Origin: Cerioporus squamosus
Taxonomy: Eukaryota > Basidiomycota > Agaricomycetes > Polyporales > Polyporaceae
Direction: 5' to 3'
DNA: 64,000 nucleotides
Assembly: GCA_022592435.1 (NCBI GenBank)
Contig: JABYQS010000004.1
Span: 62,001-126,000 of the forward strand
The translations under genes and the position numbers were made by a program. Of this stretch, positions 32,400 through 44,532 are shown piece by piece; the first letter of the stretch is position 1; each line of letters starts with the position of its first letter. The notes under the pieces are model-generated. The model saw nothing but the letters and a program-made list of their open reading frames with translations. It was not told the origin of the DNA and did not search any database.

Positions 32400-33047
32400 T
32401 GGCGGTATGATTTGTGTTTCGTTTGGCGGCCAATATATTCCGTTCTATGGCCCGTTCATCCCACTGTTGCATTGCCATATTCTGATCACCACCGTTCAAG
32501 CGCACGCGGTCCGGGGGACATTCCTTGGTGTTTCACAACAAGTCCGGCGTGAGGTCAGTACAAGTCATCGTTGCAGCGCCATCCATCTGTCTTCAATAGG
32601 CTCGCCATCCCGTAACCCGTCCACCCTTCCACCCTCTCTCTGTCTTCTCTTAATATGCCCGTCAACCTTTGCCATAGGGGAGAGAAGGCCGATCGAAATC
32701 GTTTACCTAGGGAAAAGGACCAATGATTGGTCGTCCATCCGATACCATCCCATTCAGCGTCCGGCCGTATGCACCCTACGGTCTTTACCCGCTTCGCTCG
32801 TTCCAGAAGTGGCGTCTTCGGTATACAGTGTTCAGTCAGGCTTCTCTCCGATTCTCTCATTCACCGCACATAGCCGACTCCCGGCTTGCCTCACACAGTC
32901 GGGTAAGGCAAGCTTGATTATGCACCAGCGAGTTCTAAGTAAGAAGTATAGCACCAAACCACAAGACTAGGACTAGATATCGTTAGCAGCATAATAAGTG
33001 TAGTATCGGGGGGTATAACATAGGTATTGGATCACGGCGGCTCGCGA
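32400..33047. other. Intergenic, converging 3' ends
   Basis: No gene is seen. The interval lies between the stop of the small mitochondrial-type gene and the stop of PEX11 and becomes AT-richer around 32930-33030, as expected for terminators and UTRs. Confidence 0.45.
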
Positions 33048-34583
33048 TCATTGCGAGATGCCTTTGATCAACGCGTTCTTGTGTCGGTCATAGAGTTTTG
33101 CGGAGCTGCAGCAACGTACGCATGCGCGTCAGAATGTCCCAACGCGTCAAGAGCGCAGCTTCTAGCTGGCAGCAGCAGCACTCACCTGAGCACAGCCGAA
33201 GCCAGGCCGGCGATAGTTTGGACTTGGCCCTTCGCGCGCTTCAGGCGGAAGACATCGTAGGCTGTGGCGCGAGAGCGCAGAAGCACGGTCATCAGCAAAC
33301 CACAACCCTCGGGCGTGAGAGGGAAACACAGGGCAAGACGTCGACGTACAGACGAAGATGAGATCCATGAGCAGCTTCAGCCGCGTCATCTGTATCCAGT
33401 AGTCCTGCCGCTGCAGGCGCGCGAGCTCCTTCTCGTCGAGCTTGCTTGCGGCCCCATTCGACTTCGTGGTGGCGCCAGACATGGACTCGGAGTAGAGGCG
33501 GCCTTCCACTGACCGCACCCGCGCATCGTCAGCAGAGGATGTAACGCCATAAGGCAGTAGTGAAACGTACCTTGGTGCTGGAGGTCGAGGATCACGCTGC
33601 GCTCGACGCTGTTCTCGACCAAGTTCACGAGCGTGCTTGCGAACCAGCACCAGTCCGCGAGGCGCCCCGCGCGCTCGCCCGTCCGCTTCCCGATGAGGCC
33701 GAGCTTGGAGAAGGTCGCGGCGTCGTCCGCGAGCCCGTTGACGAACTCGAGGAGGACCGGGGGCGGGGCGTGCAGGAATGTGTGTAGGAGGGGCTTCTGC
33801 TTGCCCTTATGTGAACCCGTGACGTAGGAGTCGGACTGGTGCTGGGCGAGGATGGAGGTTAGCGGGGGCAGCCAGTTGAAGAGGATGAGGCATTTCCTGA
33901 GCGTGCGGTGTCAGCTCCACGCGTGCCCTGACATGGCACGAACATATGGAAAGCGCACCTCGTGAGGGAGAATCCAGCGATCGCAGAGGTCAGTCGCTGC
34001 GTGAGCTGCGCCTCCCAGGCGGGCCGTTTGCTTCCGCGGAACGCTGGGGTTGCAGTGATGGCGAAGTGGAAGAGCAGGTACATCTTCATCGAGTACTGCA
34101 GCAGTTTCTACAGTCATGCAGGGCCGAACGTCAGCACCCTGGCACACGCGAACGGGAATTAAGCATAGGACAGCCTGAGCAGACGTGAACATGTACGTAC
34201 GAACGCCTTGTCGCGCCCATTCGCCGACTTGAGCAGCTCCCGCCATACGTCCTCCCTGCGCACGCGTGCGCGCGCGCCGTCGGCCTTCTCCCCGTCCTCG
34301 GAGTCGGAGTCGTCCGCCTCGAGCTCGAAGGTGTGCGTGACCTGCGCGTCCTCCTTGGTGTCGTACACGTCCGTGCCGAACACGTGCGATCCGTTCGACA
34401 TGAGCGACGTCCGTGGCGTCGGGTGCGAGGAGAGCGGGTTCATCTGGAAGAGGAGGTGTCGGTCGGCGGGTCGTACGAGGCCGCGGAGAGCCTGTGACTG
34501 TCGGTCGCCGAGTCTTGCACAGAGATGAAGGACGAAGATGAGGCGTGCCCGTGCCCGCCGTACGGGAAGGTGATCGAGGACAT
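33048..34583 (-). CDS. PEX11: Peroxisomal membrane elongation factor PEX11
   Basis: PEX11 proteins bend and elongate the peroxisomal membrane before division. The start at 34583 gives MSSITFPYGGHGHASSSSF. A 77-nt intron may join this to MNPLSSHPTPRTSL, which is itself a possible start. An acidic stretch (ELEADDSDSEDGEKAD) precedes the PEX11 domain: DVWRELLKSANGRDKAFKLL, QYSMKMYLLFHFA, the amphipathic region with RSKRP-type basic residues, FVNGLADDAATFSKLGLIGK, LADWCWFASTLVNLVENSVE, WIQMTRLKLLMDLIFVSYDV and FRLKRAKGQVQTIAGLASA. The C-terminal exon ends HKNALIKGISQ. The order of these blocks and the lumenal-tail layout match the family. Confidence 0.85.
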
Positions 34584-34884
34584 GGTGGCGACGACGGGAC
34601 GCGTCCGGGGACAGAGAGCAAGGCCTAGCTATGTAGGTGGCGGACGAGTACAGCAGCTGGTGGTCGGGCGACTGAGAAGCGTGAGTGCCCGAGTGCCGAC
34701 ACCGCATATGTGCGCGCACCTGCCAGATCGGGCGAAAACGCCGCCACGTGCTATTACGGTGCCAAACACGCGTCAACTCCTGCATCGGGCAGCCTCTGAG
34801 CACCTCTGGTGGCGGAGACGGACGACGGCCTCAGCTGGACCTTTCTCTCCTTCTTCTCTACTCTCTGACTTTACGACCTCTTCC

Positions 34885-36064
34885 ATGGCGACCACGATAG
34901 CCTCGGGGCTCCGTTCCCCGCCCACACCCCGCTCGACCGCACCCTCCCCGCGCCCGAGTGCACCTTCTCCCCGGCCAACGTTCGACGCCGATCTGCTCAA
35001 GGCGTACATGAAGGAGCTCCTGCAGAGCACACTGAAGAGCGCGACGTGGCCCGAGCCGCGGGAGCGCGACAAGGTCAAGGCGTGGATTAAGGAGATTGGC
35101 GAGCGTGTCAAGAAGCGGATGCTAGGTGCGTCGGCTGCTGCACGTCATCATGGTCCATGTCCTGACTTAAGTGGTCTTTCCTCTTTCCTTCTGCTTGCTG
35201 CACTACCTGCGTACACCCTTGTTGCGATTCCGCGTACGCGCGACGTGCGTTGCGACGTGCAGAGATTCAGCCCCAGGCGTTGTGAGTGCCCCGATAGGCT
35301 GCCTCTTCCCGGTACCGTAAGGCGACTCGTATCTGGCACTGACGTTGCCCGACTTGCGCTTGCGCATGCGTAGCAAATACATCGTCCTCACGCAAATCAA
35401 CGAGAACGCAGGACAGGGCGGCCGGTGAGCACCCTCACGCACTCTCGATACTCCGCGCGCGACGTTTAATCTGACCATTCCGACACTTGCGCCTTTCCTT
35501 TCTTACTTTCCCTCGTTCGGTTCCTATTCTCCTCCGATGTTTCCTCCGACTCCGCCACACGCTCGTCGTTACGCACCAGAGCCGACCTCGTATGCCACTG
35601 GGAAGACTCGGACGCGGTCGCGCAGGAGGTGTATGCCAATGTACGTCGTCTCCCCATAACGCTCGTGGTCCACGGCTCGGTGCTGTCGGAAACGCTTTCA
35701 AACGAGACAGCAATGCGACAGCTTTGTCTACGAAGACCCACTGTTGTGTTCAGCCACCTTCTAGCTACGCTTGCCTCAGGCGGGAAGCCGACTAGCCAAG
35801 TTTGGCCGCTCGAAGAGCTCTGAGTGGCGCTACAACCTGGCCGATAAGCAGAATATGTAGAGCCACCGTCGTGGTTGTTAGTGGTTGCGTCTAAATGACC
35901 TCGGACTGGCTTCCTCCGAGCCGTGGCTTGCGGTTGCGTGACATGTGGGAATGAACCCACCTCGCGTCCTCCCATGAATGCGACCTCGGAACTGATCACC
36001 CTTTCCTTCACATCAGGACTCCATCATCTGCATCTGTGTTGCATTTGCCGTCCGGACAATATAG
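34885..36064 (+). CDS. Tctex-type dynein light chain
   Basis: Tctex light chains bind dynein intermediate chain and cargo. Exons are 34885-35125, 35263-35281 (19-nt microexon), 35374-35424, 35580-35640 and 36017-36064, totalling 139 residues. The N-terminus is a disordered Pro/Ser/Arg segment, followed by FDADLLKAYMKELLQSTLKS and AWIKEIGERVKKRML. After the microexon comes the family core: IQPQAFKYIVLTQINENAGQ, then ADLVCHWEDSDAVAQEVYAN and DSIICICVAFAVRTI at the C-terminus. All phases agree. The last intron is 376 nt, several times longer than its neighbours. The gene is divergent from PEX11 with 301 bp between starts. Confidence 0.92.
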
Positions 36065-39000
36065 CTCAATTGTACCGTCGTGCTGCCCTCGATACCCCGT
36101 CGCTCAGAGGATTGTAATTCGGAGATACCCATGACATCGCATCCGGGACGTCCGCCTGCGTGAAGTCGGAGCACCCTCGTCCGGTCCTTCACCGGAACCG
36201 CACCGTGAGCCGTACGCCACCACTCGTGCCACTGGACTCGGAGGAGCATCCGCGGACCAGTTTAGAGCGTCCACCACCCTTTGTGCACGACGGATGGGTT
36301 CCGACGATCCCGCCTGGTGATTCCACGTTGGTCCAAACAGGTACGTACGTCAGGACACGCTTCTGCTAAATTAACGCCACTGACCATCCGGGGTACATCA
36401 TGCCATCGTGCAGAGGCGACCTAGTACTTGCATCATGAGCGAGCGTCACCGCAAAACCGCCTCCTGACCGTTATCTGAACGCTCGACTGTGCCTCCGAGT
36501 CCGTGCCATTCATTCCCTTGCCTGCTTTGTTGGCGTAACCCAATGAAAAGCTGTGGTCTTGTCTCGTTCCCGGGGCCGTGCGCCTGAGGCCAGCAAGAGA
36601 GCGCGACGCCCGTCCCACCCTCGGACGCTGCGGATCTTTCCGCCCGCTCCTATTCGTCCATACAGTGCAGCCGCAGGACGAGCATGGGCCTGTGTGCGCG
36701 CCGTTCGATTGGAAGAGGCCGGGCGACATGGACTGCACAGCGGAGCTTTGCATCACGACATCGTGAACGCTATTCGGGCCACTATCACGCTCCGTGTCTG
36801 ACCGTACGTATCAGCAGACGGTCATAGGCCGTAGCAGCCGCCTCAGTCTGGCAAGAGCAGGCCGCGAAGACGGACCGTCGTACGTGTCTGTCTTCACAGG
36901 GATCAGAACTCTGTGCGGACAGTCGACAGACAGACAGGGAGGTGGAACCGGGCCTGGGTCCATACTTGGTGGTATACGCGGGTACGCGGGCAGGGCGAGA
37001 GCGAGAGCCCGCGTGCGGGAGGGCTCCTCCGAATCCGAGGGTGCGAGCTCCGAAAGCGTGCATCCGGAGACCATCCCTGGAGGAGCACATGAGTATCAGA
37101 TGATGCCATTCGATGGGTTGGATTGACAGCTGCTCGTACCGTGTACGTATGCATCACTGGGGCGGGATGATTGCCCACAGCCCGAGCTTTCGAGGAGGGC
37201 GTTCCATATGCGTTCGATAAGTGATTTATGAATACGGTACCAGCTGCAGCGTGTGCGTCGTGGAGGGGCATCTGCACCCCAGAATTGACGATGTGAACGC
37301 AGGCCTGCTGTTATCCGGGATATTCACGCGCAAGAGCCACGGGCCCACGGCGGTTGCGCATGGGGCCGCGCTGCTCACGCTGACTTGCAGTGCGCTCGCG
37401 CGATACCCGCACCACCAGAGGACGTGGGTGCTGGGTCCTGTTGAATTGTGGTTGTGCCCTTGTCCGCGAGCTCCGCCTTAGGCGTCGTCCTTGTCCTCGA
37501 CGCTCGTCCTGCGTCCTGCGCAGCTGTGCACCTCGCTGATGCACGGGTACCCCCGGGCGCGGACCCGGCCTCGAGTACAACAAACTCTGATAGGTATGGG
37601 ACGCTCTGGCGTCTGGGGAGGGCAATTGGGAGTCGTTAGCCATCTGGCGGGGGAGATGATTATCATGCTGGGTGATCGATATGCACCGCAGCGGGAGCAG
37701 AGGAGGACCAAGAGCAGCAGCTGGTGCACTGGCGTTCGGGCGAGCGGCCGCTGCGGGACAAATGGACGACGGGGCGTGATGGGCAGATGGGCACTCGCCA
37801 GATGCTGCATCGCTTGCTCCGCCGACGAGCGCCCGACGTTTACGCAGCCAGGCGTGACATGGCGACACCCGGACCCCGGCCACCTCCGGGTTACTCGCCA
37901 GATCTCGCCTGCGCGCACCGATCTCGCGAAACCGCGGGCCAGGGTTCGGCAATTCTCGAGCAGCTTTGTGGCGTTCGGAAGCAGAGGCTCGCTCGCCGCC
38001 TACTCACTGCAACGAAGGCCCCCGCCACTTCGCGGGAAGAAGCACTCCTCCTGCCCTTTGCAGGCTATCCTGGCGCGGCCACTCGTCCGCAGTCGCGTTC
38101 CTGCCTGTATGACATCCCGCTGTGAACATGGCGTCCCCAGATGGTCATTTGCGGACAGTTGCAGCTTATCGCATCGCCCACGACAGCGATGAGTTCCGTA
38201 AGGCCGTCTGATCAACAGAGACGAACCAGACAGCTCTCTGCGATTTTCTCTCTGTACGGATGCCTCGCTCGATCGGCCTGGAAATCTCATTCGCCCTTGC
38301 ACGGGCACATCCATCTCTAGGGCCTGTCCGGCGAATGGCGAGAGGGCACCGAATGTGTGAGCACAAGCAATCGGGATCTTCGGCGCAATGATATCACGCA
38401 CAGTCCGCATCCATGCCCTGTAGCACACCACCTGAGTCTCAGGCCCGGAGCAAGGGAGGCCATTGAATTTCTTGCACAGCTTGTGGGGGGTGCTTCTGAT
38501 CCCGGCTGCCCGAAGGTTTGCGGCTTCAGGCATCATCAGGTCCTGACGCTTGCAGGCTGGAATTCAACCAGCCTCACCCGGGCGAGTGCTGCCATCTGTG
38601 CCGTCGGAGATCCCGAACGCCAGTACAAAGCCCGCGGCCGAAACTGGCAGGCGCGCTCTCACCGAGCCGTGCCCTCTGACCATCGATTGGCCCGACGGGT
38701 TACAGCAGCGATATGGCTGGCGCGTTGGGGCGATGAGGTGATGTCAGCCCAGTCGCCGTGCCAGCTCACAGATTGGCGGCGTTGGTGGGAGAGCATTGGA
38801 GAGACAAAGTTATCATGGACGCCACAATTGTATTGGCCGGATGCATTCCCCGCAAGGGGTGCGTGACGACTCCGCCTTTCACCGACATACGTGTAAGTCC
38901 AGCGACGACGTAGGTTCAGCGGCGTTTGGTGTTCGCATGCACCCGCCTGCACACACTCCGGCCACCTATTCGTGGAGAGGTACCGCTGCTCGTTATATCC

Positions 39001-39931
39001 ACTCGATCATGAACGCAGTGTCGCCTCCCTTCGGAGCCTGATAGCGTTCTGTCCAAGCATGGCTCAGTGTCTCCGCGCTGCTTGCAACGCTGCACAGACA
39101 TCTGGCAGTTGCCGCAGCCATCGAGCCAGTAGCTCATCCGTACGGTATGGTACGGACCAGTGAGACAGCTGGCATAGTGATCAGAATGGTCCCCTGCAGT
39201 TCTGGAACGCGTCGCCGGCACGCTGCCCGCTCCCTGAAGCAGCAAGTGATCGTCAGACTGGCGGAGAGTTCGCGAACGGTCAGAACCCGCGGAATCCTCG
39301 AGGAGAACGCGACGTGGGAACGGGATGCACGCGCGCACCGTGACAGAGCCCAGAAGCGGGCGCGGACACGGGCACAGATGCAGGCTCAGATTGTGGATCT
39401 GGGGGCGGCGGCTCGGATGGGTGCTGTTGCTGGAGGATGACAAGGTTTACATTACACACCCGCACCCCAGAAGTTTTCTGAACGCGCCCCTCTGATCAAC
39501 TCGCTCTTTCTGCTATAGGATGCGAGTTGACGCGTTGCGGCCCGCGAGACGGGGCACAGATATACACAAGGGGTCGGCCGAGAGTGTTGTGCTCTGCGCT
39601 AACCGCCTCACAGGCGACAATCAAAGACACAAGAGACGGGCGGTCACTGAACAAGGATAGCTGAGGATGGGACGCACCGCCGCGGAGCGAACAGCAAGGG
39701 AATGCTTGCCATCGCACTTCCCAGCTTCTATTCCAAGGGGTGGTGGTGACGATGCTGGGGAGGTGGCCATGACTGATCGCCATGTGCCTGGGATGCGAAG
39801 AAGCTTGTGAGAGGGGCATATGTTGGCGTCCGGAATCCCCGAGTTGTCACTCCGCGAGTTGACCGACAAAGGACCTTTTACTGTCGACATGCATGAATGC
39901 CGGTATCTTTGCGACATGTGCATGTGGCTTG
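36065..39931. other. 3.9-kb gene-poor stretch; possible exons of an unknown gene at 36.16-37.13 kb
   Basis: The plus strand has open, protein-like segments here. One at 36160-36340 contains RTPPLVPLDSEEHPRTSLER and ends at a GTACGT donor. A final segment from 36901, after a TCTTCACAG acceptor, ends PETIPGGAHEYQMMPFDGLD at 37126. They may be exons of one unrecognised gene, but the middle is unresolved. From 37.2 to 39.9 kb open frames exist on both strands without consistent splice sites; I call nothing there. Confidence 0.3.
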
Positions 39932-40610
39932 TCATGTCGTCTGACATATCGTGCAACCTATTGTCAGGTCAGCTATGATTCCCGACTTATCGTTGCACCT
40001 GTACGCGCGTACGACCAGTAACAACGTGCTCCATCCGCGGCGACCTGTCGACTTCAGCTCATGACTGAGACGGAATGACTTGACCCATGTTGCACGATTT
40101 GGCACGTCGATGATCGGTTGGTAAACAAGAGACGCATCGGTCCGAAACTCCGCGAACTCCGCGAGACGAGGCTGCGTCGGGTCTTTCCCATCGAGGCACA
40201 CTGCTGAGAACCGGCGACTGCTGTGACAGTGTACACGACTTCCGCGGCGCATTCAGGGACACTGGTAGAGATCCCAGAGATGGGCGTCGCTGCAGGGTCG
40301 GGTTGAAGCGGTCGACACGAGAGCGATGATGTGGCAGAATGTCCACCAAGGAACTCGCCGGTAGGCGAGAACTAACTGGACAGGGGTGAGCAGATTCACA
40401 AATGATCTGAGCGCGACTTACGGCCATCTTGGTGAGAGCAGAAGCTGACAGGTGCTTGCTGGTCTGCCACAAGAGACACAAAGCATCGCGGCAGAAATGC
40501 GCATAAGCGACAGCTTCGACTTCGACGAACGCGGGTACACACCGTCTATGCGGTATGGGCGATGCGAAGAGCATGACGCTATGTTCCCCCTGTGTCCAGG
40601 CCGTCGCCAT
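39932..40610 (-). CDS. Unknown multi-exon gene (weak model)
   Basis: I do not recognise this protein. The model starts at ATG 40610. It reads VPAFVEVEAVAYAHFCRDAL, then ASALTKMA, and crosses a 46-nt intron with a GTAAGT donor and GTCCAG acceptor. It continues LVLAYRRVPWWTFCHIIALV and DAHLWDLY. A second intron (GTGTCC...GTCACAG) joins in frame to RRFSAVCLDGKDPTQPRLAE and PIIDVPNRATWVKSFRLSHE. The end is either at 39932-39934 or earlier after a further intron. An alternative start at the Met of KMA would give a signal-peptide-like N-terminus. Consistent phases across two introns are the only support. Confidence 0.35.
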
Positions 40611-41886
40611 ACAAGTTCCGCCTGGTCATCTGAGAGCCGTCGGTGTGCTAGGGTGAGGGTGTTCAATTGACTGTGCACCCTGGCAGTCTCGTTAATTGTT
40701 AGACCGTCACATGGATAATGGTTACGGCATAAACATATGATACACTGTCGCGGAACGTCTCCTTGGAATAGATAGCATGGCCGCCATCCGCGCGGCGCAC
40801 TAGTGGCAACACGTGCGTCAGCGCACCGTAGCGGCTCCCGTGGACCCTATGAAGAGACTCTTCACGAAGTGCTCTCACAATCATAAGAACATTTGCCTAC
40901 GCGTTCTCCCCGAGTCACCGACCGCTATAGGATGCGACGCACGACCGGAAGACGAGACAAGCCTGGATAGATCTTCTTTACGGCATTCTTCCCCACAAAG
41001 GGGCCGCCGAGCGAGAGAGGGTCGACAGCTTTTTACGTCCTCTGGGGACACGTTAAGTCCGGGTGCGTGGGGACGATCCGGTATGAGAACATGCCGAAGG
41101 CGGTCTAGTCAGTTGCACGCTGGAACGGAGCGGGGTTTGATGACAGAAGATAATGTGAGAACGGGGCCGCATGTTCCAGTGTTTCCTCTCCGCTACTCGA
41201 GCTAAGCCTCAAATAAGTACACCCGTCGACAACCAAGGTGCAAGGTTGACATACAATGCTAGTCAAGCCATGCTGCGTCTGCGTGTCGTGCGCGTGGCAG
41301 GTGGAGGTGGTTTCATCAGTGCTAGGTGACGTGGCTAAGCCAAGAAGAGCGTGACGACCGCCGACAAAAGCGAAGGGCAAAGCTGGACCCACAAATTCCC
41401 TTATTTAGCATGGCCTGCGCCACGTGTATATTGAGCGTCTCCCCACCATCTCCGCGAACGCCGAACTCAGATCTAGACGACATAAGTACATGTCTTCGAC
41501 GGAGCCTCACCTTCGCTAGGAGGATGGATAGAGGAAGCCAAATGCATAGCCAACTGCTGGCAGGATCAATGAAGCGCAAGGCACCACACATGACAGTACT
41601 ACGGCAAATGCCTGACCATCCCCGACGCGCAGCAAGCCCTGAAAGTACTTGAGCATGGTCAGAGGACCGCGCTCCTCCTTCAAACATAGATCAGAACTAC
41701 TCATATACTTGTGCTAACCACAGCGAACGCTCAGCTTGAACTTCACGGTCTTCTTCCGGTTTCCTATTTGGGACAAATGCGTCACGTGGCAAAAATTCGA
41801 GCTCGTCACTGGGAGGGTGCCGGTCAGCGGACCTCGCGTCCTGCTCTGCTTGTCCTGCTTTCTGGGTCTTCTTCCTCCTCATTCGC
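40611..41886. other. Intergenic, about 1.3 kb, nothing firm
   Basis: Only short open frames without coherent splice structure are present. The 3' part should hold the promoter and 5' UTR of the large mitochondrial gene. Confidence 0.4.
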
Positions 41887-43908
41887 ATGGCGCATCGCTG
41901 TGTACGCAAGCTCAGACTTGCAAGTACCAGCAGAATCCCTCATGTCCGCCACGTATATGCGACGCCTTCCTGCCGTGCTGCGCTAGCTGTCCCGGTCGCC
42001 GAGTTTTCGACGGCTTCATCCAGCTCGTCCTCCCACTCCGACGAAAACCCTCTAGACGTCATTCGCAGGCGGAAGGTGGAGGATTTCAAGAATCTACTAT
42101 CTTTGCAGACACCGAACCATAACCGCGTCTGGGGAAGTTATATCGAGCTCCTGGAATTCTTCGGGTCGGCCAAAGTTCCGCTGGAGGTCCACCAGTCCGT
42201 GCTCCGGAAATGCGCGCCCCCCGCAGTACACGTACGTGCTGTGTTTGCTCGGAAGATCGCGGAGGGACAGAGGTACACGGAGGACGAGTTGTTCGAGTCG
42301 CGCTTCCAGAGGGTCATTCGGAACATACGCGCCGCAGGTGACACGCCTGCGCTGGAGGACTATCACTGCGTCTTGGAGATGTTTGCCGCGGTTGGAAACT
42401 ACAAGGGGTCTATGATGGTGTTGCGGGAGATTGGACGCGTGGGACTGGTGAAGGAACCCCGGACGTACGCCCTTTGCCTACAGGCTCTGTGTCATCGCTT
42501 GACCCTCCCGGTGTGGCATCTCTACCGGCCCGAACTCGTGGAAGAAGTCACGGAGCACTGTCTGAATATTCTCAACGAGATGTCTTCCAACGGTGTTCAG
42601 TACGCGTCCTACAACGTCGACCTTGCGTTCCGAATATTGAAGGAGACGATGAACATGGATGGTTTCACCACTCTTCTGCGTCATGCGTATGGTGTGGACT
42701 TGGCGTATCCCGACCGGTCACCTCTGGAGTACTGGGGCCAGATGCGGGTTGCGTCAAGCAGCACCGAGGGTCAGGCGAGTTTGCCCATGCATATTCCGAC
42801 ACCCCTACCGTTCACTCTCGCTTCGTTCAACACTGCTCTCGACTACCTAGGACGAGCGGGAAATATCTCCAAGCTCGTGCAGACTTTCGAGGTCATCACC
42901 ACCCCATTACCTGCCTCCACGTCCAACTCGGCGTTCGACGAAGACGACGACGACGATTTCGGTGTCTCCAACCCCCAGGTTGCCCCGTACAAGCCTCCAC
43001 ACGTAGAGCCGAACACGACGTCCTACCGTCTGTTGCTCAAGTGGATAGCGAAGGCGGGTCATCCAGTGCTAGCCCGACATTACCTCCTCTGCGCCATAGA
43101 GCAGGATCGAAATCAGGGCCGGCAGCGGCGCGAGTGGGCACGCACGAGGTCCCCAGAAGACATCCCTGCCCCCCGTCTCTCAGTGAACCGCGGACTATTC
43201 CTCCCCGTGCTCTCGGTCGCAAACCGCCACAAGAACCTGGAGCTCCTCCGCTGGGTCCACGTCAAGGTCAAGCGTGCAATCCGCTGGAAACGGTTTGACA
43301 TCATGTTCTACGAGACCATGCGTGCACGGTGGATTGAGTCTGGAGTCTACCGTGCGGTCCGTGATGTGGAGGACGACCTCAGCAGCGACGTCGGTGAGGA
43401 GCTTCCAGCCGCCTCCTCGACGTCGCAGTTCTCCTCATTCTTCAGCCCTTCCTCCTCCCCACGCCAACCATCGAGCACTCAAGCGTCAGGTTCATCCTCG
43501 CCCTTCGAGGTCGACCTGGACGCACCTCTGGTTCCGCCCCCGAAGGAGTCGAAGAAACTGGACATCGACCGACACCTGCTCCTACTGCGACGAGACCTCG
43601 AAGAACTCGAGCAGTTCGAGCAGCACGTAGACGACGTGATCGGGCGGGACGTTCAGCGCGTTAAGGAGCGGCTTGGCCGACGTGTGTGGGCTGGGAAGGA
43701 CGTCTTCATGCGGGACATCGATCAGCGAACGGAGGTGCCGAAGGAGGTGTGGCGCGACACAGTCACATTCCGCACCCAGGCGGAGATCGAGGCGAAGAGG
43801 GAAGAAGAGCGGCGGGCGAAGACGTTGGAGCGACAAGCGTCCTTATCTCCCGCGCCGGACCCGTATGTTGAGCGGGAGGAGCCGCCACATAAAATACGGC
43901 AGTCGTGA
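41887..43908 (+). CDS. Large mitochondrial helical-repeat (PPR-like) protein
   Basis: This single-exon gene encodes 673 residues. The N-terminus (MAHRCVRKLRLASTSRIPHV) is Arg/Ser-rich and lacks acids, as in a mitochondrial presequence, and ends near EFSTASSSSSS. The body consists of repeated helical pairs resembling pentatricopeptide units, such as TPALEDYHCVLEMFAAVGNY, PRTYALCLQALCHRLTLPVW, FTLASFNTALDYLGRAGNIS and NTTSYRLLLKWIAKAGHPVL. A Ser/Pro linker leads to a C-terminal coiled coil (DRHLLLLRRDLEELEQFEQH) and a charged tail. A role in mitochondrial RNA or translation is inferred from the PPR-like pattern. I cannot assign it to a named orthologue. Its lack of introns is unusual here. Confidence 0.8.
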   Translation: MAHRCVRKLRLASTSRIPHVRHVYATPSCRAALAVPVAEFSTASSSSSSHSDENPLDVIRRRKVEDFKNLLSLQTPNHNRVWGSYIELLEFFGSAKVPLEVHQSVLRKCAPPAVHVRAVFARKIAEGQRYTEDELFESRFQRVIRNIRAAGDTPALEDYHCVLEMFAAVGNYKGSMMVLREIGRVGLVKEPRTYALCLQALCHRLTLPVWHLYRPELVEEVTEHCLNILNEMSSNGVQYASYNVDLAFRILKETMNMDGFTTLLRHAYGVDLAYPDRSPLEYWGQMRVASSSTEGQASLPMHIPTPLPFTLASFNTALDYLGRAGNISKLVQTFEVITTPLPASTSNSAFDEDDDDDFGVSNPQVAPYKPPHVEPNTTSYRLLLKWIAKAGHPVLARHYLLCAIEQDRNQGRQRREWARTRSPEDIPAPRLSVNRGLFLPVLSVANRHKNLELLRWVHVKVKRAIRWKRFDIMFYETMRARWIESGVYRAVRDVEDDLSSDVGEELPAASSTSQFSSFFSPSSSPRQPSSTQASGSSSPFEVDLDAPLVPPPKESKKLDIDRHLLLLRRDLEELEQFEQHVDDVIGRDVQRVKERLGRRVWAGKDVFMRDIDQRTEVPKEVWRDTVTFRTQAEIEAKREEERRAKTLERQASLSPAPDPYVEREEPPHKIRQS

Positions 43909-44532
43909 ACAGGTTCACGGTCCTGCGCTGTTGCTGTATCTTAGGTGCGTAAAGCATCCAGCATCTTCTTTCGATCTTTACTGATAGTGGTCCCCAGATA
44001 CCACTAATCCCACACTACTACCTTCCTAGGGTGTTGCGTTACGCTCCTTGGCAGTTGGTACGTATGGTCGATTTACTGTCTCTGCATGCGATGGCTCATT
44101 CAATGCACGGAAAGGTTCATGTTGCTTGTGCTGGAACCGTGTGACTGCCGTTGTACGCCGTGCGTTGCACCTAATGCATGCAGACCTGGGAATTCGAGTG
44201 AGCGAGTGAAAGCCTGGTCAACCACGACGCCCACATTTTCAAGGTAGGAATGCAGGCAGTCATATTCGCACCATGTACGCCACATCTGGGACCACGCCTC
44301 ACTGCACGCCCGCGCTGCCGAGGTCGCTGTCTACGGTGAAGCGAAGTAGGTGAGCCCCAGGCTGGATTCTACGCCTGCTCGGCGCTTCATGACGGTCTCG
44401 GGACCACGATATCAAAGTTAGACTCTCACGAAGTGACCGTGCACTGAACGCATGGCAGAGGGGTCACGGTATATAGCTCTCAAGATCTTGCGAGAGCGGC
44501 ACTCAAGTGGCTCGCGGTCTCCTGAAGGCGCC
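43909..44532. other. Spacer before the tandem array
   Basis: No gene is supported. A TATATA-like sequence near 44469-44474 lies about 60 bp before the proposed start of the first array gene. Confidence 0.4.

Noticed and set aside
42474..43298. 274-codon frame on the plus strand overlapping the large mitochondrial gene
   Set aside because: It is a shadow of the 673-codon gene in another frame, caused by high GC at third positions.
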